Assembly (NCBI GenBank): GCA_902785575.1
Contig: CACZZF010000009.1
Location: 1 to 64,000, forward strand
Direction: 5' to 3'
DNA from: an uncultured Bacteroidia bacterium
Lineage (GTDB): Bacteria; Bacteroidota; Bacteroidia; Bacteroidales; UBA932
Length of the DNA: 64,000 bases
Part shown: one piece after another, positions 6,443 through 14,804 of the stretch
Numbering within the stretch: position 1 is the stretch's first letter
Layout: every line of letters starts with the position of its first letter
Notes under the pieces: model-generated
Told to the model about the DNA's origin: nothing
The model's input: only the letters and a program-made list of their open reading frames with translations
The model's database searches: none
Program-made: the position numbers and the translations under genes

Positions 6443-8884
6443 TCATTTGTCGTAGAGAATTGTTATGGAGTCAAATTGACAATTCTTCCCGCTGGCAAGT
6501 GAACAGATGCGGTACGGGGTGTTAACGGCCGTAGGTGAAATGGTAAAGTTCATTGTCCCGCCCTTGACAGTGTTCACTGAAGTACTGACAGCTGTTCCAT
6601 CTGTCTTATAAACGTTGATAGCCACATTGGCGGCACAACCAGAACTATTTACTACCGAGATGCTCTTAACATAATAACCTGCCTTTGCCGGAATTTCAAT
6701 ATAAGCGGTGGTCGCGAATGAAGTGGTGCTCTTTCCGAAGAACAGGGCTTTCTTCGAACCATTGGTTATCGCATAATACGCATTTGGAGCCTTGATTATT
6801 ATGGACTTACCATCAATGGTAAACGTAGTTGGGCTGGTAGCAGCTGTTCCGTTTGCTGTTGGAAAGCCATTAGGATACTTATTGCTATCAGTGAAATCAT
6901 AAGTTACCGAGACTTCATTCTCATCGCCTCCACCAGTAGACCCTGTAACCACGATGTCAGTCGCTTTCCAGGCTTTAATCTGATCGTTGGAACCGAAGTG
7001 GCAAATAGTACCAGTAACAGTGAGAACATTACCAACCGCACAAGTGGCATTGCCGGCGTTGGAATACACCACATAAGTCTTGGTGCCATTCTTGACATTG
7101 ATATTCTTTCCGCTGACTGCTGTAACTTCAAGATTCTCAACCTTTGAATAGGCATTCTGGTAAGTCGAGAGATTACCCACGAGCTGGTCTAAGGTGTAGG
7201 TGACGGGAGCGACTGTTGCCTCGGCTCCGGTGAATTTGGCATTGCAAGCGATAATCTCGGCGGTCCCGTTATAGAGTTTGACCTTCACGGTGACCTCGCC
7301 GGAGAATGTCTGGCCCTGTTTCAGGCCATGACCGTCCTTAAAGAAGAGTACAGAACCGGTAGCGTCTTTGATAATGGCGTTCTTTGTGTCAGGGACGTAA
7401 GAAACAATGGCATTGGTCAGGGTTCCGGTCACCTCGGTATCTGTCGTTGTAGCAAGAGCATTAAGCTCAGCGACAGTTGTGAAGGACGCGACAGGAGTAG
7501 GCGTGTCATCAACTACGATATTCTCGAAAGGATAAAGAACCACCTTTGGCTGACCACTGGAAATAAGATAGCAAGTGACCCTTGGATTACCGCTATTGTA
7601 GTTGACACGCATTGACTTTCTAGCATCATCAGCTAGTTTAGCAGCGATAATGTCATAAGTGCCATCAATATTCTTTTCAATTGACCAGTATGAAGTCTTA
7701 TCTGGATCATCTTTACCTGTAAGATTATTGTTATCAGTTCCTCCTGTAGCGGAAAGGTAAGAACCATTCTCATCCTCTATGGTATACAATCCCGCATAAT
7801 CTCCAGACTTGACAAGGGTAATTGTCATCCTGTAAGAATCGGGGTCTCCCGTGACTGTAACGACCTCATTTTCAGGGTCAAGAGTAACTATAGACGCAGG
7901 GTAAACATAACCGCTGGACCATGGGGTAGCAGCAAGATCATGACCACTATGAGTTCCAGCGATAATCCATTCTCCGGAATAATCGACATCGGTCACCTCT
8001 TCGGCCAATCCGGCGAGATTGACGCTGAACTTACCGAAATTACCCGTCGCGAAATTGATATTCCCAGAACCAAAAGATTTGGTGTAAGAAAACTTTTTCT
8101 CTCCCCTTGAGGTCTCAACCACAACTGTCAATGTGTGGCCTTCCTTCGGAACGGCCACGAAGTAGACAGGGAATTCGCCTGTTGAACTGACCGCGGCATC
8201 ACTATATTGCATAGTCAATTCCTTGCCGTCACCAGTCATTGATCCATTTGTGGGGTTATACCAGCCAGACAGGTGATTCGTGGAAGACAATACGACTTTG
8301 GACACTGTCTCACCACTGGCTAATCCCTTGAGGGTCATCTTGTTGACAGTCACCGGACGGTTGAACTTCAAAGTGCCGTTGAATTCAGTCTCACCATCGG
8401 GAATAACCAGATCATCTGCGACAAGTATGTCGGCGGTAGGATCGAAATTATCGGTGGCAGGATTCTGAATAACTTTCAAGCGAGGATTAGGCCTCGTGGC
8501 CGAATTTGTCCAGTTGCCACTGACAATTGCCCTCAAAGTAGCAGAAGCGGGGACTTCGGCAGCAACAGTAAGAACCCTATTGTCACTGGAAAAAGTCAGT
8601 GTGGGATTCTCTATCGCGGTATATTTCTCAGAGGTTCCCTGTTCAGTTGTTTCCGTAGTGACCTGGTAAAGCCTGAAGTTAGCCTCGTCTTCATCGGTCC
8701 AGACATAAGAAACCTTAGAGTCGGACTCAACGGCCGCGGTCCTGGTCTCACCAGCTTTTTCAGCCCTGAGAACAACCTTGACCAACTTGTTCTCGTTAAC
8801 ATTCTCAATCTCAGCTTCTTTCTGGCAGGATGAGAATGCGAATGCCATAATGGCCGCAAAACCAATGTAGATTATTCTTTTCAT
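6443..8884 (-). CDS. Multidomain surface lipoprotein, truncated by in-frame TGA before its nuclease domain
   Basis: An 813-aa product. The start at 8884 gives a lipoprotein signal (AFAFSSC, Cys20). Order: a fimbrillin-like N-terminal domain (about 30-330, with LKFNRPVTVNKMTLKGL), a ligand-binding-like module beginning DYSGEWIIAG (about 335-500), an OB-fold-like domain around AELNALATTTDTEVTGTL (about 510-600), a second similar region (to about 685), a Gly-rich linker GSTGGGDENE, and a jelly-roll-like domain ending SITILYDK. The next codon is TGA, then the same frame runs on through another Gly linker into FN3 and endonuclease domains. The linker context suggests that the TGA replaced a Gly codon (GGA). 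The intact product would be about 1206 aa. It lies 16 bases after the small peptide gene 8901-9032, with AGGAGG-like sequence between. Paralogue of 2023-4767. Confidence 0.75.
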   Translation of the reverse strand: MKRIIYIGFAAIMAFAFSSCQKEAEIENVNENKLVKVVLRAEKAGETRTAAVESDSKVSYVWTDEDEANFRLYQVTTETTEQGTSEKYTAIENPTLTFSSDNRVLTVAAEVPASATLRAIVSGNWTNSATRPNPRLKVIQNPATDNFDPTADILVADDLVIPDGETEFNGTLKFNRPVTVNKMTLKGLASGETVSKVVLSSTNHLSGWYNPTNGSMTGDGKELTMQYSDAAVSSTGEFPVYFVAVPKEGHTLTVVVETSRGEKKFSYTKSFGSGNINFATGNFGKFSVNLAGLAEEVTDVDYSGEWIIAGTHSGHDLAATPWSSGYVYPASIVTLDPENEVVTVTGDPDSYRMTITLVKSGDYAGLYTIEDENGSYLSATGGTDNNNLTGKDDPDKTSYWSIEKNIDGTYDIIAAKLADDARKSMRVNYNSGNPRVTCYLISSGQPKVVLYPFENIVVDDTPTPVASFTTVAELNALATTTDTEVTGTLTNAIVSYVPDTKNAIIKDATGSVLFFKDGHGLKQGQTFSGEVTVKVKLYNGTAEIIACNAKFTGAEATVAPVTYTLDQLVGNLSTYQNAYSKVENLEVTAVSGKNINVKNGTKTYVVYSNAGNATCAVGNVLTVTGTICHFGSNDQIKAWKATDIVVTGSTGGGDENEVSVTYDFTDSNKYPNGFPTANGTAATSPTTFTIDGKSIIIKAPNAYYAITNGSKKALFFGKSTTSFATTAYIEIPAKAGYYVKSISVVNSSGCAANVAINVYKTDGTAVSTSVNTVKGGTMNFTISPTAVNTPYRICSLASGKNCQFDSITILYDK

Positions 8885-8900
8885 AATCATCCCTCCTCCA

Positions 8901-9032
8901 TTAATAGTCACCAAGATCAACAGGGTTGTCATCCGGGCCAGGCGTTCCATCGCCACTTGTGGCAATCGCTTGCTCGAGCACAATCTCAATCAACTCCACA
9001 TCCGGAGCTTCATAAAATTCTTCCTTTTTCAT
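8901..9032 (-). CDS. Small YxAP-motif peptide, 43 aa (cassette 2)
   Basis: A 43-codon ORF beginning MKKEEFYEAPDVELIEIVLE, then AIATSGDGTPGPDDNP, ending LGDY. It is the counterpart of the 52-aa ORF at 4781-4939: Lys/Glu-rich start, YEAPDV versus YKAPEM at nearly the same position, hydrophobic segment, a Ser-Gly-rich acidic tail and a final Tyr. It has no signal peptide or membrane helix. It precedes the second lipoprotein by 16 bases and shares its promoter. Small proteins of this style are widespread and uncharacterised in Bacteroidales (general knowledge). YxxP is also the leader motif recognised by RRE proteins in lasso peptide systems, and a PqqD-like RRE gene lies at 16451-16720. The link is inference. 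Confidence 0.7.
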   Translation of the reverse strand: MKKEEFYEAPDVELIEIVLEQAIATSGDGTPGPDDNPVDLGDY

Positions 9033-9124
9033 AAAAAGCTTTTTATTTAATCTTTAATATTTGATATTCAATCACTTAGTTCTGAGGCCTGGAATCGCTC
9101 ACGCGTGCCTGCGCACAAAACGTT

Positions 9125-9132
9125 CAAATTTA
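9125..9132 (-). promoter_or_regulatory. -7 promoter element (TAAATTTG) of lipoprotein cassette 2
   Basis: The minus strand reads TAAATTTGAACGTTTTGTGC, matching the first 15 bases of the cassette 1 promoter region at one substitution. The leader to the peptide ATG at 9032 is about 90 bases. Confidence 0.6.
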
Positions 9133-9267
9133 CGCAAAGATTTTTTCTTTTGGATTTATTTTTTGATTTTTTCTGTTTTTTATTTTTCAACCACCTTATC
9201 AACAGCCAATTAACTATCCAGATTAATTGACGATAACACCTGGGTTGTATCTCTGGAAAATAGTGCC

Positions 9268-9275
9268 TATATTCG
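9268..9275 (+). promoter_or_regulatory. -7 promoter element (TATATTCG) of the 5'-nucleotidase-like gene
   Basis: TATATTCG lies 24 bases before the ATG at 9300. The same TTCG variant recurs before several genes in this window. Confidence 0.55.
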
Positions 9276-9299
9276 CGTTGAACTCAACTGTTTTTCCCT

Positions 9300-10763
9300 A
9301 TGAAAAAGACCCTTACTTTACTTCATTCCAACGATTTACACGGCGATTTTCTGGCCGAGAAGGTTGACGATAAGTTGACCGGAGGCGTCTCGATGCTTTC
9401 CGGATATATCTCCAAGACCCGCAGAGAGGAAAAGAACGTGCTTTACGCCATCTCCGGCGACATGTTCAAAGGCTCCCTTATCGATCAGGAATACAGAGGC
9501 ATATCCACCATCGAGATCATGAACTTGCTGGCCCCCGATGTGGTCACCCTGGGCAACCACGAAGTTGATTACGGCCTCGCCCACCTCCTGTTCCTGGAGA
9601 AGTGCGCCAAATTCCCGATCATCAACGCCAACATGTTCCTGACCAGCAACAACACCAGGCTGTTCAACTCCCACAGGATCATCGAGATCGACGGGATGAA
9701 GATAATGTTCATCGGCATCCTGACTGAGGATGTGCTGGAATATACTCGTAATGAGAAACTTATCAGCACCTTGGTCGGCATCAAGGACGCTGCTGAGGAG
9801 GTTGGACGTATCTGCATGGCGTACCAGACGGTTGACATCGACCTGACCGTCCTGCTGACCCATATCGGATTCGAGAATGACAAGGAACTTGCCGCCCAGC
9901 TGGATCCGGACTGGGGTGTCGACCTGATTATAGGCGGCCACTCCCACACCCTGATTGACGAGCCGGCGGTGGTGGCGGGCATCCCCATCGTGCAAGCCGC
10001 CGTCGGCACGGACCAGATCGGCCGCTTTGACCTTGTCATCGACACGGACACGAATTCCATCGACTCATATACCTGGAAACTCATCCCCATCAACGCTGAC
10101 AACTGCCCCCGGGACCTCGAACTTGAGAAGGTCGTTTACGAATACAAGACTATGACAGACGCTGTGTATGAGCAGGTTCTGACTCGTCTTGACGGAGTGT
10201 ATACCCAGAAACGGCGGAACCGGGATTCGATGCTCGGGCACCTCTTCACCGACATAGTAAAAGACGGCACCGGCGTCGATATCGTATTCATTTCCAGCGG
10301 CGCCATACGAGGTAAAGAGCTTGGGGAACTGGTCACAAAAGGCGACCTGAGAAAAGTCTATCCTTATGACAACAAGGTCGTCGAATTCATGATCACCGGA
10401 AAGCAGCTGAGGGAGGCCCTGTTATGGATGTTCCGTGACGAGTCCATCGATGCTCCCGACGACGGTGGGGAGTTCTACCAATTATCCAAGGGAATCAAGG
10501 TTGTCTACGACCAGAAATCACACAGCATCGAAACACTGGAGTTGAATGGCCGGAGTGTCCAGGACGATGACATGTTAAAGATCGCGATGGGCGACTTCCA
10601 CTACGCCAACATCGAGCATTTCCTCCATCTCAAGAAGGCGGATATCCTGAAGAATGGTCGTGTGAAGACGCTTTCCTCTTCAGGTTATGTGATCATCGAA
10701 GAGAGGATGAGCGGCATCCCCCTCATCCGGGTGGACAAGGAGGAACGCATTGTCATCAAATAA
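9300..10763 (+). CDS. 5'-nucleotidase/UshA-family metallophosphatase
   Basis: A 487-aa protein with the two-domain build of the family. The N-terminal calcineurin-like domain carries LLHSNDLHGD (about residue 7), SGDMFKG, TLGNHEVDYG and the GGHSHT metal-binding His pair. The C-terminal 5'-nucleotidase domain (about 290-480) has the conserved substrate-pocket region around SSGAIRG and YPYDNKVVEF. Relatives hydrolyse nucleoside 5'-phosphates or sugar nucleotides. Unlike UshA there is no signal peptide: the sequence starts MKKTLTLLHSND, so the enzyme should be cytoplasmic. It converges on the GH29 gene with a single base between stop codons. The exact substrate cannot be read. Confidence 0.88.
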   Translation: MKKTLTLLHSNDLHGDFLAEKVDDKLTGGVSMLSGYISKTRREEKNVLYAISGDMFKGSLIDQEYRGISTIEIMNLLAPDVVTLGNHEVDYGLAHLLFLEKCAKFPIINANMFLTSNNTRLFNSHRIIEIDGMKIMFIGILTEDVLEYTRNEKLISTLVGIKDAAEEVGRICMAYQTVDIDLTVLLTHIGFENDKELAAQLDPDWGVDLIIGGHSHTLIDEPAVVAGIPIVQAAVGTDQIGRFDLVIDTDTNSIDSYTWKLIPINADNCPRDLELEKVVYEYKTMTDAVYEQVLTRLDGVYTQKRRNRDSMLGHLFTDIVKDGTGVDIVFISSGAIRGKELGELVTKGDLRKVYPYDNKVVEFMITGKQLREALLWMFRDESIDAPDDGGEFYQLSKGIKVVYDQKSHSIETLELNGRSVQDDDMLKIAMGDFHYANIEHFLHLKKADILKNGRVKTLSSSGYVIIEERMSGIPLIRVDKEERIVIK

Positions 10764-10764
10764 G

Positions 10765-12153
10765 TTACTTCACCTTTATCTTCAGGCACCAGATGTGCTC
10801 GCAGGGCGGGTTCTTCTTTAAGGACTCGGGAATAGTCACGAGCATTCCCCCTTCGGGAGCCTTGGTCCATTTCAGCGGCTTCTTGGAACCCATCAGCTGC
10901 ACGCCCTTGGTCGAGGTGGCGGTGAAAGAAGGGACTTTAATCACAGCCGGCATTGCCTCTTCCGCTCCCTCTTCAGGGACATAGAAGGCATACACATAAT
11001 CTCCTTTCTGGGTGTAATACACATTGCCGTCCTGATAAGGCTCGACGGCTTTCGTCGCGTAAATACCATCAGAGTTGACTTGCATCCAGTCGCCGATTTC
11101 CCTCAAGCGATCGTAGGCGATGTCCTCAAGAGTGCCGTCAGGACCAGGTCCGACATTAAGCAGGAAATTACCTCCACGGGAGACAATCTGTACAAGCATC
11201 GTGAGCAGAGTCTGCGTGGATTTATAATCCAGATTGGGCCTGTATGACCAGCTGTAAGTCATTGTGACACAGGACTCCCAAGGATAATCGAGGGCCTTCT
11301 CCGGAATAGTCTGCTCGGGAGTCTGGTAGTTCTCCCAGATGTTGCGCTGGCCTCTGGCGACCATAATCATCCCGGGCTGGTTGCCTCGCACGACCTTGGC
11401 GAAACGTTCCCAATCATGTTTAGCCTCTCCACTGTCGTCCGTGACCGGCATATCATACCACATCAGGTAGAGGTCGCCATATTCACCGGAAGTCAGCTCG
11501 TTAAGCTGCGCGGCGACATAGTCCTGGTAAGCGGCCCATTTCTCCGGGTGCTCGGAAGCCTTGTAATTGGCCCTTGTGCTCTTGGGAGGGAACCTTCTCC
11601 ACCAGAAATCGTTGCTGTGCCAGTCAGGAATCGAGAAATACGCCCCGGCCTTGATGCCCCTGGCGCGGTAGGCGTCAAAGACTTCCTTGGCGATATTCGC
11701 CCTCGGGTCTGAATGGAAGGCGCAGCCCTCATCAGTCACCTTATAATCAGTCTGATGCGTGTCGAACATGCAGAATCCGTCGTGGTGCTTGGTCGTGAAT
11801 ACGACATATTTCATTCCGGCGTATTTCGCTGCGTCAGCCCATTTCCCGGGGTCGAATTTCACGGGGTTGAAGGTGTCCTTAAGATGCTCATAAGCATTCA
11901 AATACTCGAAGTAATCCATATTCCTTTCGCTCCTGGCCCTGTACTGCCAGGAAACGTCGTCAGGCGCCAAAGACCAGGACTCTACAACACCCCATTGGCT
12001 ATATGCGCCCCAATGGATGAACATTCCGAACTTCAGATCCTGCCACTCGGCAAGCCTGGCCTTGACATCTTCCTCCACCGGAGGAATATACTGCGCCCGC
12101 ACCGCCGTGACAGTCAGCAGCAGAGCGACAATCAAAAAGGAAGTCTTTCTCAT
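10765..12153 (-). CDS. Alpha-L-fucosidase, GH29 family, secreted
   Basis: A 462-aa protein with a signal peptide (ALLLTVTAVRAQ). The catalytic barrel begins RLAEWQDLKFGMFIHWG, the standard GH29 opening. It continues with VFTTKHHDGFCMFD and YLMWYDMPVTD, where the Asp is the expected nucleophile, and a SRGGNFLLNVGPGPDG segment typical of the family. A C-terminal beta domain follows (about 385-460). It removes terminal alpha-L-fucose from glycans in the periplasm or at the surface. The start at 12153 is chosen because it begins the signal peptide; the frame is open eight codons further. No SusC/D pair is adjacent, so the fucosidase seems to stand alone here. Confidence 0.9.
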   Translation of the reverse strand: MRKTSFLIVALLLTVTAVRAQYIPPVEEDVKARLAEWQDLKFGMFIHWGAYSQWGVVESWSLAPDDVSWQYRARSERNMDYFEYLNAYEHLKDTFNPVKFDPGKWADAAKYAGMKYVVFTTKHHDGFCMFDTHQTDYKVTDEGCAFHSDPRANIAKEVFDAYRARGIKAGAYFSIPDWHSNDFWWRRFPPKSTRANYKASEHPEKWAAYQDYVAAQLNELTSGEYGDLYLMWYDMPVTDDSGEAKHDWERFAKVVRGNQPGMIMVARGQRNIWENYQTPEQTIPEKALDYPWESCVTMTYSWSYRPNLDYKSTQTLLTMLVQIVSRGGNFLLNVGPGPDGTLEDIAYDRLREIGDWMQVNSDGIYATKAVEPYQDGNVYYTQKGDYVYAFYVPEEGAEEAMPAVIKVPSFTATSTKGVQLMGSKKPLKWTKAPEGGMLVTIPESLKKNPPCEHIWCLKIKVK

Positions 12154-12235
12154 AATGAATATCTTTATTTGCTCCACTAATTTAAACGTTATTGATTAAA
12201 AACAGAAATAAAATTATCTTTATAAAAATGTGGAC

Positions 12236-12447
12236 ATGAGAGTGTTTCTGAAGTATGCGGCGCTGGTGCCGCTCATTTTTGCGTTATGTTCCTGTGAGCG
12301 AGGAGTCAAGTACGCATCCTGGACGCGATCGACGCCCCCGGAATGCGGTATGACACCACGCTAATACGCTTGGAGAGAATTAGTTCCGACTCCCCTGCCG
12401 AATTTGTTTATGCCCCTACCCGTCCAGTAAAAGTGGTCAGCGACTGA
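12236..12447 (+). pseudogene. Small lipoprotein gene broken by a frameshift
   Basis: ATG at 12236 opens MRVFLKYAALVPLIFALCSC, a complete lipoprotein signal, but the frame ends after 42 codons (TAA at 12362). A second frame picks up from about 12313 and reads VRILDAIDAPGMRYDTTLIR, continuing to TGA at 12445. Joined, the two give a lipoprotein of about 70 aa. The change lies between about 12300 and 12325. A TATCTTTA element at about 12216 would serve as promoter. The family is not recognised. It sits between two unrelated genes and may be the remnant of a longer gene. Confidence 0.5.
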
Positions 12448-12449
12448 CA

Positions 12450-13553
12450 CTATTCCACGACCATATCGAACTGGTCGTAAGGGGCGGTACGATGGGCCAA
12501 GTGCTTTGTAGAAGGAGATATTCCGAACAGAGGGGAATATGTCCGGACCTTGATAGTCTTGCCGTCGGGCATGAATTCGAGAATTCGGATCCAGCCGTCT
12601 CCCCCGTTGCCTTCCCAGCCGCCACCAAGCGTCTGGACGTTGAACATCATCTGGTGGACATTCTTCCCGGCGATATTCTTATCGACCCTGTAGGCCGTGC
12701 TGAGCTCGTTATCCTCCTCAATATACTTTGAAGGAGAAGGCCTTCCGGTGTGGCCGCAAATCACCAGACGGATGTTCGGGACCTTGCTCACAAGGTTATC
12801 CCAAAGCATCTTGCCGGAGTGGTTCCCCTCCTGTTTAGTGACCCAATATCCTTCATTTTCAGTGTATTCCGCAGTTTTTTCCTGAAGGTAGGAATGTGTG
12901 ATATAGACCACATAATCATCCTTGTACTTATCTGAAGTGACAAGCTTCCTGGCCCACTCGACAGCCTCGGCTGAAGGAGCGAACTCGGAACTGATAACCA
13001 GGATCTTATGCTTCCAGCCCGGCATCTCGAACTCGAACGCGGCGTTCTCGAGCGAGGCGTGGCCCAGGCGGTTATGGAACTCGGCCTTGAGGCAATCCAC
13101 GTAGGTCCTATTCCTTTCGAAAGAGATGTATTTCGGGTATTCAGTGTTGTAGTTCTCGCTGCGCTGGAATCCGTAGTCGTGGTTACCGCCGCATGAGATG
13201 AACGGGACCTTGTTGTCTATCCTCTCCAGCGAGCGGCTGATGCTTTCCCACATCTGCACACTGCTCTGGTTCAGCATGTTCCGGTTCAGGGCGTTGTTCT
13301 CGTTCTGTTCCACGAGGTCTCCTGTGCATAGGACGGCCTTGATGTTCAGGTGCTCGACATTGTCCGCGACCCAGAGTGTGGTCAACTCGAAAATCGGCTG
13401 GTTGATGTCGTACTTGACGTAGCCTTGCGGATCGCCGAACAGGATGAAAGTGGATGACCCGGGATCAGTAAGGTCCTGACGGTCAGCCCTATCTTGGGCA
13501 TAAGATGTGACACAGGCAATCATCGCCGCCACCATAAAAATCAAACGTCTCAT
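12450..13553 (-). CDS. Secreted calcineurin-like metallophosphoesterase
   Basis: A 367-aa protein with a signal peptide (MRRLIFMVAAMIACVTSYAQ). Motifs in order: FILFGDPQGY (first metal motif, GDPQ in place of the more usual GDxH), VLCTGDLVE, SCGGNHDYG, VYITHSYLQ and VICGHTGRPS. This is the full set for a binuclear metallophosphoesterase. It should act in the periplasm; the substrate is unknown. The start at 13553 is set by the signal peptide, and a TATATTTG element lies at 13579-13586. The gene reads away from the repeat array at 13601. Confidence 0.85.
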   Translation of the reverse strand: MRRLIFMVAAMIACVTSYAQDRADRQDLTDPGSSTFILFGDPQGYVKYDINQPIFELTTLWVADNVEHLNIKAVLCTGDLVEQNENNALNRNMLNQSSVQMWESISRSLERIDNKVPFISCGGNHDYGFQRSENYNTEYPKYISFERNRTYVDCLKAEFHNRLGHASLENAAFEFEMPGWKHKILVISSEFAPSAEAVEWARKLVTSDKYKDDYVVYITHSYLQEKTAEYTENEGYWVTKQEGNHSGKMLWDNLVSKVPNIRLVICGHTGRPSPSKYIEEDNELSTAYRVDKNIAGKNVHQMMFNVQTLGGGWEGNGGDGWIRILEFMPDGKTIKVRTYSPLFGISPSTKHLAHRTAPYDQFDMVVE

Positions 13554-13578
13554 ATCGCTAATACCTTGATCATATCTA

Positions 13579-13586
13579 CAAATATA
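13579..13586 (-). promoter_or_regulatory. -7 promoter element (TATATTTG) of the metallophosphoesterase gene
   Basis: On the minus strand TATATTTG lies about 25 bases before the ATG at 13553 and just inside the edge of the REP array. Confidence 0.55.
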
Positions 13587-13600
13587 CAAAAACCTCATCA

Positions 13601-13795
13601 TTAACCGCACCCCAATCCCCCGCCAGGTGCTCTTAACCCCCTAAAACCGCCCTAACCGCACATCAAGCCCTTACCCGGTGCGGTTAAGCTCCTAAAACCG
13701 CCCTAATCGCACGCAAAACCATCAACCCGTGCGGTTAACCCGCCAAAACCTCGTCAACCGCACCAGAAATAATCAATTGGTGCGGTCAAGTAAAC
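13601..13795. repeat. REP-like tandem array upstream of RAYT, four 51-bp units
   Basis: The units start with (C/T)CGCAC at 13605, 13656, 13707 and 13758, an exact 51-base period. Inside each unit, CCGCAC is followed 20-30 bases later by GTGCGG or a variant, so each unit can fold. Spacer parts carry CCTAAAACCGCCC or CCGCCAAAACC. Two further units lie at 14671-14776 on the other side of the transposase gene. This is the usual arrangement of REP sequences around their RAYT gene. Confidence 0.85.
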
Positions 13796-13812
13796 CTGGC
13801 GGTTGTTTTTGC

Positions 13813-13820
13813 TATATTTG
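13813..13820 (+). promoter_or_regulatory. -7 promoter element (TATATTTG) of RAYT 1
   Basis: TATATTTG lies 16 bases before the ATG at 13837, immediately after the last repeat unit. Confidence 0.55.
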
Positions 13821-13836
13821 TGACCAACAACTTAAA

Positions 13837-14673
13837 ATGAAAAGCTTCATGTATTATCAGTTTACACAACCCGAGATCAGGTTCAGCGAAGCCAAACCCT
13901 TCCACCATCTCCACACAACCCCAATAGAAGATGATGTCCTATTCGCAGACGAAAAGGATTTCATCCTGGTCAACAATATGATCGCGATCTCAGCACTTAG
14001 AGCCGGCTGCAAAATACTGGCATTCGCGATCATGTCCAATCACCTGCACTTTATCCTTGAAGGATCCAAAGCCGATTGCATGGCGTTTTTCGAAGATCTT
14101 TACGCTCAGTTGTACAGGTTATTCCGCAGGTATGGCAAAGGGGATCTCGTGAAGAGAATGCACCCAGGACTAACCCCAATCACCAGCCTAAAGCAGCTTC
14201 GTGACGAGATCGCTTACGTGATCCGTAACCCGTTCGTAGTCAGGTACGATGTCAACCCGTTCTCTTTCCGGTGGTGCTCCGGATTTCTTTATTTCAATTC
14301 CATGCTTGACAAGGGTGGAGTTTCTGCAGCAACTCTAAAAGGCAGGGCGTTAAGGGAGTTCACCCGCTCCAGATTGTTAGACGAAATCGATTCAAGGATA
14401 CTCGTTAAAGACGGTGTGGCGAACCCGGCATCTTTTGTGGATTATGAGCGTGCGATGGAGTTTTTCGACAATGCCAGACAATTCGTAATGTGGGTATTGA
14501 AGAACGTCGCTAATTCTCCTAAGGACCTTCCGCTTGAGAAAAAGAAACAACTCGCCCTTAAGTTGAAAAACGAATACTACGGTTCGAACAGCCAGGTCGC
14601 CCGTTGCGCTAACCTGCCTATTTCGGTTGTCGACACAATGTTTCCCCTCTCCTCCCGCACCACGAAAAACTAA
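13837..14673 (+). CDS. REP-associated tyrosine transposase (RAYT), IS200/Y1 family
   Basis: A 278-aa protein. The HUH motif is MSNHLHFILEG (about residues 68-78) and the likely catalytic Tyr lies in EIAYVIRNPFVVRY. Both are hallmarks of the Y1 transposase fold of RAYT proteins, which process REP hairpins as single strands. The longer frame to 13729 runs through the repeat array and has no coding character, so I chose ATG 13837 after the TATATTTG box. The stop codon at 14671-14673 overlaps the first downstream repeat unit. The gene is intact and bracketed by its repeats, suggesting a domesticated or recently active element. Confidence 0.88.
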   Translation: MKSFMYYQFTQPEIRFSEAKPFHHLHTTPIEDDVLFADEKDFILVNNMIAISALRAGCKILAFAIMSNHLHFILEGSKADCMAFFEDLYAQLYRLFRRYGKGDLVKRMHPGLTPITSLKQLRDEIAYVIRNPFVVRYDVNPFSFRWCSGFLYFNSMLDKGGVSAATLKGRALREFTRSRLLDEIDSRILVKDGVANPASFVDYERAMEFFDNARQFVMWVLKNVANSPKDLPLEKKKQLALKLKNEYYGSNSQVARCANLPISVVDTMFPLSSRTTKN

Positions 14674-14776
14674 ACCGCACCCCAAGCCCTTACCCCGTAC
14701 GGTCAACCCGCCAAATGTACGTCAAGCGCACCAAAAATCATTAATTGGTGCGGTTGAGGGAACTCGGTGCGGTCAA
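14671..14776. repeat. REP-like repeat downstream of RAYT, two 51-bp units plus a partial
   Basis: CCGCAC at 14675 and GCGCAC at 14726 are again exactly 51 bases apart. The second unit ends TTGGTGCGGTTGAGG, and a further half-unit (CTCGGTGCGGTCAAG) follows. Same family as 13601-13795. Confidence 0.8.
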
Positions 14777-14804
14777 GTGAGTAATTGTGCTTGAATGGTA
14801 AAGC

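Noticed and set aside
6443..6445. Alternative genetic code in which TGA is a sense codon
   Set aside because: Many intact genes in the window end at TGA (for example the kinase at 17159, the GNAT-like gene at 31570, the flavoprotein at 51011), so TGA is an ordinary stop here.
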